Source of the DNA: Streptomyces sp. NBC_00271
GTDB lineage: Bacteria > Actinomycetota > Actinomycetes > Streptomycetales > Streptomycetaceae
Length of the DNA stretch: 64,000 nt
Direction of reading: 5' to 3'
Assembly (NCBI RefSeq): GCF_036178845.1
Contig: NZ_CP108070.1
Location: 5,394,001 to 5,458,000, forward strand
Below are positions 58,485 to 64,000 of this stretch, in pieces. Numbering within the stretch: the stretch's first letter is position 1; each line of letters begins with the position of its first letter. A program made the translations under genes and the position numbers. The notes beneath the pieces are model-generated. The model ran no database searches. It was not told where the DNA came from and worked only from the letters and a program-made list of their open reading frames with translations.

Positions 58485-58497
58485 GTAGCAGCGCTAC
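58485..58497. promoter_or_regulatory. Palindrome upstream of the SDR operon
   Basis: GTAGC-AGC-GCTAC, 70 bp before the SDR start on the minus strand; a candidate operator for the TetR protein at the operon's end. Confidence 0.55.
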
Positions 58498-58509
58498 GGG
58501 CAACCGCGC

Positions 58510-59355
58510 TCAGCCCAGGAACGCCGCTACGGTCGCCACGAACCGCCCGGCGTCGTCGAGCCAGGGGTAGTGACCGGCGCCCGGCTGCACGACGAGCCGC
58601 GCGTCGGGGAACAGCCCCGCGAACTCGGCCGTCGCCCCGGGCGGGCTGTTCAGGTCGAACTCCCCGGTGAGCAGCAGGACGGGGGCTCGGCAGGCGGCGA
58701 GCGCCGCGCGGGTGGCGGGCGGGTCGAAGGCACCCTCGGCCCCGAAGAAGGCCACGGCCTCCTCGTTGCCCGGCCGGGCGGCCGCATGATGCTGCCGCGC
58801 CACGGCGTCCCAACGGCCCCAGAAGAAGGGGGCGACGGCCTCCCAGTCGCTGCCCGTCCCCGCACCGATCGCCTCCAGCGCGGCGAACGCCGCCGGGAAC
58901 CATGGCTCACCCTCCCTGAGCCGCGCGAGCGCGCGCCGCGCCTCCCCCGTGACCTCGATGCCGACGGCCCGGGTGCCGGGGCCGATCAGGGCGAGCCTGC
59001 CGACGCGCTCCGGATACCGGGCCGCGTACTGCGTCGCGACGTTCGCTCCGGCGGAGTGGCCGAGCAGGTCGAGCCGGGCCGGCCCGAGGTGCGCGCGCAG
59101 CGCCTCGACGTCGTCGACCAGGCGGTCGCAGCGGTAGCCGGCGGTGTCGTGCGGGAGTGCGGACCGGCCGGTACCGCGCAGGTCCAGGACGGCCAGCCGA
59201 CGGTGCCGGGAGAGGCCTCCGAGGTCGCCGAGGTAGCGGGAGTCCGTGGGGCCGCCGGGGACACAGAGGACCGGATCGCCGCCGCCGTCTCCGCTCCCGC
59301 CTCCCATCAGGCGGTAGGCGAGGCGGGTTCCGTCAGGTGCGGTGAAGGTGGGCAT
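58510..59355 (-). CDS. Alpha/beta-hydrolase (proline-iminopeptidase type)
   Basis: The product has 281 residues from ATG 59355. LAVLDLRGTGRSALP (oxyanion region), nucleophile GHSAGANVATQYA, acid in GEFDLNSPPGA and His in PGAGHYPWLDDA. Fold complete, cytoplasmic. Such enzymes cleave esters or peptides from small molecules. Divergent from the HTH gene at 59441, with tandem 13-bp sites between, so regulated by it, by inference. Confidence 0.92.
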   Translation of the reverse strand: MPTFTAPDGTRLAYRLMGGGSGDGGGDPVLCVPGGPTDSRYLGDLGGLSRHRRLAVLDLRGTGRSALPHDTAGYRCDRLVDDVEALRAHLGPARLDLLGHSAGANVATQYAARYPERVGRLALIGPGTRAVGIEVTGEARRALARLREGEPWFPAAFAALEAIGAGTGSDWEAVAPFFWGRWDAVARQHHAAARPGNEEAVAFFGAEGAFDPPATRAALAACRAPVLLLTGEFDLNSPPGATAEFAGLFPDARLVVQPGAGHYPWLDDAGRFVATVAAFLG

Positions 59356-59374
59356 GACGTGGATCCTGACAGTA

Positions 59375-59442
59375 ATAACCGGGTTATACAACCGGGTTAT
59401 GGTGACGTTGGGGCACTCGGCCTGGGTATATAACCGAGCTAT
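59375..59442. promoter_or_regulatory. Three 13-bp near-palindromes between divergent genes
   Basis: ATAACC-G-GGTTAT at 59375-59387, ACAACC-G-GGTTAT directly after at 59388-59400, and ATAACC-G-AGCTAT at 59430-59442, the last overlapping the start codon ATG (59441). TATATAA lies 7 bp upstream of that ATG, consistent with a -10 box and a leaderless transcript. They are likely operators of the encoded HTH protein. Confidence 0.75.
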
Positions 59443-60058
59443 GGCAGTCGAAGAGGACACGCGTCGAACCCCCGAGCCCCCGACCGAGCCCCTGACGGAG
59501 GCGCAGGCCGAGCGGATGTTCGCCGACATGAACGACGTCATCCGCGCGGGCGAGGAGATGCGCGGGCTGCGCGCCGAGATGATCAGGCTCTTCGCCGACC
59601 TCGGCTGGACCCAGGACAGGATCGCCCGCCTCACCGGCATGAGTCAGCCCGCCGTGTCCAAGCAGGTCACCAAGCACAAGGGGGACGACCCGTCGCCCCC
59701 GCCACGCCTCGCACTCGACCGGCACGACACCCCCTGGCTCGAGGGACGCCTCTGGGGCCTCGCCGAGGAGATCTCCGAGACCCTCCACGACGCCGCCCAC
59801 TGCACGCGTTACGTCAACGCCGTCGCCCGGGGCCGGAAACACTTCACACCCCAGAACGTCGACGAGCTCCGACGCCTGGTCGAGGAGGACCTGCGGCTGC
59901 ACCGGACCGCTCTGCCCGACGGCCACCGGCACGCCTACGACGAGATCAGCCGCGCCCTCGACCTTCCCGTCCCCCCGGGAGCCACCACCGAATCGGCCTC
60001 CGTACGCCGCACCCTCGCCCGCCAGATCCAGCGCGCCCGCCTCAGGGACGAGGCCTGA
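59441..60058 (+). CDS. HTH protein, probably autoregulated
   Basis: The product has 205 residues. ATG 59441 has no ribosome site but is placed right after a -10-like TATATAA, so it may be leaderless. HTH at about 40-70 (EMIRLFADLGWTQDRIARLTGMSQPAVSKQV), close to sigma-like/resolvase-type HTHs that detect DNA without a receiver domain. The rest is helical and unassigned (WGLAEEISETLHDAAHCTRYV, TPQNVDELRRLVEEDL). It probably represses itself and the divergent hydrolase through the 13-bp sites. Confidence 0.8.
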   Translation: MAVEEDTRRTPEPPTEPLTEAQAERMFADMNDVIRAGEEMRGLRAEMIRLFADLGWTQDRIARLTGMSQPAVSKQVTKHKGDDPSPPPRLALDRHDTPWLEGRLWGLAEEISETLHDAAHCTRYVNAVARGRKHFTPQNVDELRRLVEEDLRLHRTALPDGHRHAYDEISRALDLPVPPGATTESASVRRTLARQIQRARLRDEA

Positions 60059-60120
60059 GCCGACGCTCGCTCACCCGCCGCACCAGGGCCGGTGTTCCTG
60101 CAGCCGCCACACTCAACACC

Positions 60121-60333
60121 ATGAACCTGCCCGAGGATATGGACGCATTCGTGAAGGCCAAGGGGAACGCCTCCCCGTACACCGCCCGGATCCTGCGGCG
60201 GCAGAACTTCGCCGAGGAATGGGAGAAGTCCGCGCGGATGCGGGCCGAGGCCGGAATCGTGACCACGGCCTCGGAACCCGCCGAGAGCGAGGACGCCACC
60301 CTGGAGCGCTGGGCGCGGCTCGCGGGCAGGTGA
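60121..60333 (+). CDS. Antitoxin-like small protein
   Basis: The product has 70 residues from ATG 60121, without a ribosome site. MNLPEDMDAFVKAKGNASPYTARILRRQ fits a ribbon-helix-helix dimer, and the tail (EEWEKSARMRAE) could wrap a toxin. Stop TGA overlaps the following GTG by four bases, the usual coupling of antitoxin to MazF-like toxin. The toxin gene is damaged, so this antitoxin may be an orphan, possibly neutralising relatives. Confidence 0.75.
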   Translation: MNLPEDMDAFVKAKGNASPYTARILRRQNFAEEWEKSARMRAEAGIVTTASEPAESEDATLERWARLAGR

Positions 60334-60547
60334 AGCGCGGCCACGTCTACGAGCTGTCGTTCGCCGGAAGTCCCGCGCACGCCCTGGTGATGTCGACATC
60401 CCCGTCGACACCCCTTCCTCGGGCACCGTCGTGCTCGGCGAGTCCCGCACCCTGTCGGCCCCTCGCTTCACCAAAGAGCTGGGACCTGTCGACGAACGGG
60501 TCATGGAGGCCGTCGAGATCGGACTCCGAGTCGTGTTCGACCTGTAG
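60330..60547 (+). pseudogene. MazF/PemK-like toxin gene with internal deletion and frameshift
   Basis: GTG 60330 starts MKRGHVYELSFAGSPAHALVMST, the beginning of a MazF-type RNase. Right after it, the frame is lost; a frame two bases off resumes at VDTPSSGTVVLGE and ends RVVFDL at TAG 60545-60547, the normal C-terminus. About 25-30 residues are missing. GTCGAC occurs on both sides of the junction (around 60393 and 60405), suggesting deletion between short repeats. No functional toxin can be made from it as read. Confidence 0.75.
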
Positions 60548-60618
60548 ACCCCGGCCGGCCGGGCCCGTCAATCCTGCCGCGTTCCGGCGCTTACCGGCCC
60601 CGGCGAGGAGGTCTCCGG

Positions 60619-61227
60619 CTAAGTCCCCTTCGTCGCCCGAGCCCGGTCGCGGGCCCACGCGCCCGCGCCCACCAGCACGGCGGCCGCAGCTCCGTACACG
60701 GGCAGCCACAGGGTCGTCGTGGCTGCCAGGCAGTCGGCAACGGCCTTGCCGCTCTGGGTCACTTGTGCGTACGCCAGGGCGGCGCCGTCGCTGTCGGCCA
60801 GGTTCGCCAGCGCGGCCCTCGACCGGAGGGCCTCGTACCTGCCCGTCCCCTCGCACCCGCTCCGCGTGCCCGACATCGGAAAGAGCCAGGCCCAGCGCTG
60901 CATCATGGGGGCCAGCGCGATCGCCACACACAGGCCGACGACCAGCGCATACGCGACCAGGCCACGCATGTACGCCGATCGGATGCCGGGCGTCCACGCC
61001 GGCCGTCGCTGGAAGGCGAAGATCACGGCAAGAAGCGTCACCCCGATGTACGTGGAGAACCACTGCCAGGACCCCTGCGCGAGTGCGAACGTCAGCACGG
61101 CGGCGAGTCCGATGCCGATGACCCCGGCCTGGCCGGCCGAGTCGTATCCGGCCCCGGTGGATGCCGGCTTTCGGGTTCCCTGCGGGCTGGGGTCGTTCAC
61201 GGGCCTCTCCTGCGGGGTGGAAGCCAT
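60619..61227 (-). CDS. Membrane protein of unknown function
   Basis: The product has 202 residues from ATG 61227 (61233 also possible). Four TM segments: two near 35-75 (VIGIGLAAVLTFALA, FSTYIGVTLLAVIFAF), one at about 95, and a last one at about 175-195 (LWLPVYGAAAAVLVGAGAW). A loop with two Cys (SGCEGTG, VADCLAAT) sits between the third and last. No family recognised. Convergent with the toxin remnant. Confidence 0.75.
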   Translation of the reverse strand: MASTPQERPVNDPSPQGTRKPASTGAGYDSAGQAGVIGIGLAAVLTFALAQGSWQWFSTYIGVTLLAVIFAFQRRPAWTPGIRSAYMRGLVAYALVVGLCVAIALAPMMQRWAWLFPMSGTRSGCEGTGRYEALRSRAALANLADSDGAALAYAQVTQSGKAVADCLAATTTLWLPVYGAAAAVLVGAGAWARDRARATKGT

Positions 61228-61363
61228 CAGCATCCGCCGCGTGGCGCCGCGGGCCCCGGCGCCATGCCGGACGGTCACGACACCCCCGCTCGGATGCCCC
61301 ACCCTGCCGGTCCGGACAGGCCCAGGGCCCGTCCGGCCGATCATGCCGCCCCAGGGCCTGTCC

Positions 61364-62839
61364 CTAGTTCCCCGACGGCCAGACGATCGCCTGCACCTCG
61401 CTGTACGCGTGCAGTGCGTACGACCCCACGTCCCGCCCCACCCCGCTCTTCTTGAAGCCGCCGAACGGTGCCTCCATGTTGCGGCCGACGGTGTTGACGC
61501 CCACCCCGCCCGCACGCAGCGCGCGGGCGACGCGGAAGGCGCGGGCGACGTCGCCCGACCAGACGTAGTCGATCAACCCGTAGTCGCTGTCGTTGGCGAG
61601 GGCGATGCCTTCCTCCTCGTCGTCGAAGGGGACGACCACGACGACGGGCCCGAAGATCTCCTCGCGGACCACCCGCATGTCGGGGGTGCAGTCCGCGAGG
61701 AGGGTCGGGGCGACGTAGAAGCCGCGGTCGTACGGGGGACGCGTGCCGCCCGTGACGATCCGCGCGCCCTCCTTGCGGCCGAGTTCGACGTAGGCCTCGA
61801 CCCGGTCCCGGTGGGCCGCCGAGATGACCGGCCCGACGACCGTCCCGGGCTCCCGCGGGTCCCCGACCGTCAACCGTCCCGCGTACGCGGCCAGTTGCTC
61901 GACCAGGCGGCCGTAGATCCCCTTCTGCGCGATCACCCTCGTCGGCGCCGTGCAGATCTGCCCGCTGTAGAAGGAGAACGTCGTGCCGATGCCGAGCGCC
62001 GCCGACTCGACGTCCGCGTCGTCGAAGACGACCGCCGCGCCCTTCCCGCCCAGCTCCATCAACTGGCGTTTCATCCCGCGCCCGCACACCTCGGCGATGC
62101 GCTGCCCCACCGCCGTCGAGCCGGTGAAGCTGACCATGTCCACGTCCTCGCAGTCCACGGCCGCCTCGCCGACCTCCGCGCGCGAACCGCTCACCACGTT
62201 CACGACACCCGGCGGTACGCCCGCCGCCTCCAGTGCCTGAGCCATCCGGTACACGGAGAGCGGGTCCTGCGGGGCGGGCTTCACGACCACCGTGTTGCCC
62301 ATGGCCAGGGCGGGGGCGATCTTGCCTGCCGGATTGGCCCAGGGATTGTTGTAGGAAGTGACGCAGGTGACGACGCCGACCGGCTGGCGGACGGCGAGGG
62401 CGCCCATGACCGCCGCCTTCCCGAACGGCCCGGCCTCGTTGATCTGCGGCGGCAGCGGCTGCTCGACGGGCTCCACGCGCGCGTAGCGCCGGAAACGGGC
62501 CGCGCCCACCCCCACCTGCATCCCGCGCGCGGTCCCGGTCGTGGCACCGCTCTCGGCCTGGGCGAGATCGGCGTAGGAGAGGAAGTTGCGCCGGATGACG
62601 TCCGCCGCCCGGCCGAGGAGCGCCGCGCGCTCCTCGGGGGGCGTCCGCGACCACGGTCCGAAGGCCTCGCGGGCCGCGGCGGCGGCCGCGTGCACCTGCT
62701 TCCGCGAGGCCTCCGGCGCCATCCCGACGACACCCTCCGTCGCCGGGTCGATCACCTCGTAGTGCCCGTCGTCGGGCTCCACCCACGAGCCGCCGATGAA
62801 CAGCCGCTGCTCGTCGCCCGGCCCCCGCACGTCGGTCAC
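61364..62839 (-). CDS. Aldehyde dehydrogenase
   Basis: The protein has 491 residues from GTG 62839, whose GTGA overlaps the stop of the upstream amidohydrolase. ALDH superfamily: NNPWANPAGKIAPALAMGN, a catalytic Glu in MELGGKGAAV, Cys in GQICTAPTRV, and EIFGPVVVVVPFD near the C-terminus. Gly-rich FTGSTAVGQ binds NAD(P). It oxidises an aldehyde to the acid. Coupled translation with the amidohydrolase implies one pathway, perhaps breakdown of an N-acyl amine or amide. Confidence 0.95.
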   Translation of the reverse strand: MTDVRGPGDEQRLFIGGSWVEPDDGHYEVIDPATEGVVGMAPEASRKQVHAAAAAAREAFGPWSRTPPEERAALLGRAADVIRRNFLSYADLAQAESGATTGTARGMQVGVGAARFRRYARVEPVEQPLPPQINEAGPFGKAAVMGALAVRQPVGVVTCVTSYNNPWANPAGKIAPALAMGNTVVVKPAPQDPLSVYRMAQALEAAGVPPGVVNVVSGSRAEVGEAAVDCEDVDMVSFTGSTAVGQRIAEVCGRGMKRQLMELGGKGAAVVFDDADVESAALGIGTTFSFYSGQICTAPTRVIAQKGIYGRLVEQLAAYAGRLTVGDPREPGTVVGPVISAAHRDRVEAYVELGRKEGARIVTGGTRPPYDRGFYVAPTLLADCTPDMRVVREEIFGPVVVVVPFDDEEEGIALANDSDYGLIDYVWSGDVARAFRVARALRAGGVGVNTVGRNMEAPFGGFKKSGVGRDVGSYALHAYSEVQAIVWPSGN

Positions 62840-64000
62840 CTCGTACTCACCGTCTCCGTGTCCCGGCCGGAGCGCAGCACCTTCCCCGGTACGGCGCCCG
62901 TCACCACGTCTCCCCGGATCGACTCGACCCCGTTGACCCAGACCGCCGTGATGCCGATCGCCCTGGAGTCGAGCCGGGGGCTTTCTCCCGGCAGGTCGTG
63001 CACCAGGGTGGCCTTGCCGGCGTCGATGCGCTCCGGGTCGAACAGCACGAGGTCCGCATGGAAGCCCTCCGCGATCCGCCCGCGTTCCCTCAGTCCGAAG
63101 AGGCGCGCCGGGTCGTCCGTGAGCATCTTCACGGCCGCCTCCAGCGTGGTCAGCTTCCGCCCGCGCAGACAGTCCCCGAGGAACCGGGTCGTGTACGGGG
63201 CCCCGCACATGCGGTCGAGATGGGCGCCCGCGTCCGAGCCGCCGAGCATGACGTCCGGGTGCTGCCAGGTCTCGGCGCGCAGCGTCCAGGAGTCGGTGTC
63301 GTTGTCGGTGGGCATGGGCCACAGCACCGTCCGCAGGTCGTCGTGCGCGCAGATCTCGACCAGGCACTCGAAGGGCTCCTGGTGGCGCCGGGCCGCGATG
63401 TCCTTCACGACCTGCCCGGTGAGGCCGTCGTTCGCCGGGCTGTAGGTGTCCCCGATGACGTACCGGCCGAAGTTGGCGAGGCGGCGGAAGACGCCCGCCT
63501 CCTTGCTGTTCGCCCGGGCCAGCATCTCGGCGCGCACGGAGGGGTCCCTGAGCCGTGCGATGCGTTCCGGGACGGGCAGGGCGAGGATCGGGCCCCACCC
63601 GGGGATCAGGTTCAGCGCGCAGAACGTGCCCAGGGACATGTTCATGGGGGTGAGGATCGGCATGGTGAGGGCCACCACCCGGCCGCCCGCCTTCCGCGCC
63701 CGTTCGCTCGCGACCAGCTGCCTCGGTACGCGCTCGGGGACGGCGGCGTCGATGGTCAGCACGTTCCAGTTGAGCGGACGGCCCGCCGCCGCGCTCATCT
63801 CGACGAAGAGGTCGATCTCGTCGTCGCTGAACTGATCGAGGCAGCCGGCGACGATCGCCTCGATCTGGGTGCCCTCGTGCTCGCCGACGGCCCTGCTCAA
63901 AGCCAGCAGCTCCGCGGGCTTCGCGTGCCGGGAGGCGACCGGTCTCCCGTCGCCGTCGGAGTGGGTGGAGGACTGGGTGGTGGACAGGCCCCAGCCGCCG
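62836..64000 (-). CDS. Amidohydrolase, N-acyl-D-amino-acid deacylase type (5' end outside window)
   Basis: The 3' 388 residues are in view; the N-terminus lies beyond the right edge. GWGLSTTQSSTHSDGDGRPV is typical of amidohydrolase-3 deacylases; GGSDAGAHLDRMCG supplies the late metal Asp, and VKMLTDDPARLFGLRERGRIAEGFHADLVLFDPERI the C-terminal barrel and beta-sandwich. Zinc-dependent hydrolysis of an N-acyl bond is expected. Overlaps the ALDH start by four bases in an operon. Confidence 0.93.
   Translation of the reverse strand, partial: GGWGLSTTQSSTHSDGDGRPVASRHAKPAELLALSRAVGEHEGTQIEAIVAGCLDQFSDDEIDLFVEMSAAAGRPLNWNVLTIDAAVPERVPRQLVASERARKAGGRVVALTMPILTPMNMSLGTFCALNLIPGWGPILALPVPERIARLRDPSVRAEMLARANSKEAGVFRRLANFGRYVIGDTYSPANDGLTGQVVKDIAARRHQEPFECLVEICAHDDLRTVLWPMPTDNDTDSWTLRAETWQHPDVMLGGSDAGAHLDRMCGAPYTTRFLGDCLRGRKLTTLEAAVKMLTDDPARLFGLRERGRIAEGFHADLVLFDPERIDAGKATLVHDLPGESPRLDSRAIGITAVWVNGVESIRGDVVTGAVPGKVLRSGRDTETVSTR

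Noticed and set aside
1..64000. CRISPR array, insertion sequence ends, or antibiotic biosynthetic cluster
   Set aside because: No regularly spaced repeats, transposase gene, polyketide or peptide synthetase module was found on reading both strands.

Overview
The window is high-GC actinobacterial chromosome and almost certainly Streptomyces. GTG/TTG starts with GGAGG-type ribosome sites are frequent. It carries lineage markers: a chaplin repeat, DUF6230/DUF6114 genes, an Xre-DUF5753/DUF397 pair, FbiC, a GPP34 protein, and many secreted Ser/Pro/Ala-rich proteins. No complete RNA gene, insertion sequence, prophage, CRISPR array or antibiotic gene cluster was seen.

Layout. (1) 0-9.9 kb looks accessory. 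It holds the tail of an unidentified gene, a PAS-PAS-GAF-PP2C-ATPase regulator, two 3'-end fragments of a tRNA-Arg-like gene each followed by a hairpin (old integration scars), a small His/Asp/Arg/Gly-rich exported protein between them, a secreted protein ending in a chaplin domain, a trypsin-like protease fused to repeats, and a DUF4232 lipoprotein. (2) 10-14.1 kb is a minus-strand operon: MMPL transporter, histidine kinase, LuxR-type response regulator. (3) 14.2-16.1 kb is a DUF6230-DUF6114-unknown exported/membrane operon. (4) 16.7-29.7 kb carries a Tat-exported FAD oxidoreductase, a sedolisin protease, an acyltransferase, a rhomboid, a GntR regulator, a haemolysin-type Ca-binding-repeat protein, an MFS transporter with a divergent winged-helix regulator, an SMP-30 lactonase, a glutathione peroxidase and a MerR regulator. 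(5) 29.9-53 kb looks like the conserved chromosomal core: a large polytopic protein, a D,D-carboxypeptidase with a huge acidic cytoplasmic tail, GPP34, Xre/DUF397, an SDR, a sodium:solute symporter, a degenerate ADP-ribosylglycohydrolase, a P-loop/TPR protein, a LamG protein, a degenerate YkuD-like protein, FbiC (F420 biosynthesis) and a PHP-type phosphoesterase. (6) 53-64 kb is regulator-rich: TetR plus permease, HxlR with a small antisense membrane gene, an SDR-SDR-TetR operon, an alpha/beta hydrolase divergent from an HTH gene with repeated operators, an antitoxin beside a toxin gene that has an internal deletion, and an amidohydrolase-aldehyde dehydrogenase operon running off the right edge.

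The most unusual items are the chaplin-domain fusion protein, two conserved-looking enzymes that have lost their catalytic residues (ADP-ribosylglycohydrolase and YkuD folds), the STAND-like P-loop/TPR protein beside the first of these, the truncated tRNA scars, the toxin pseudogene, and the tandem 13-bp palindromes over a probably leaderless gene. Domain names and families rest on motif recognition by eye; no searches were run.
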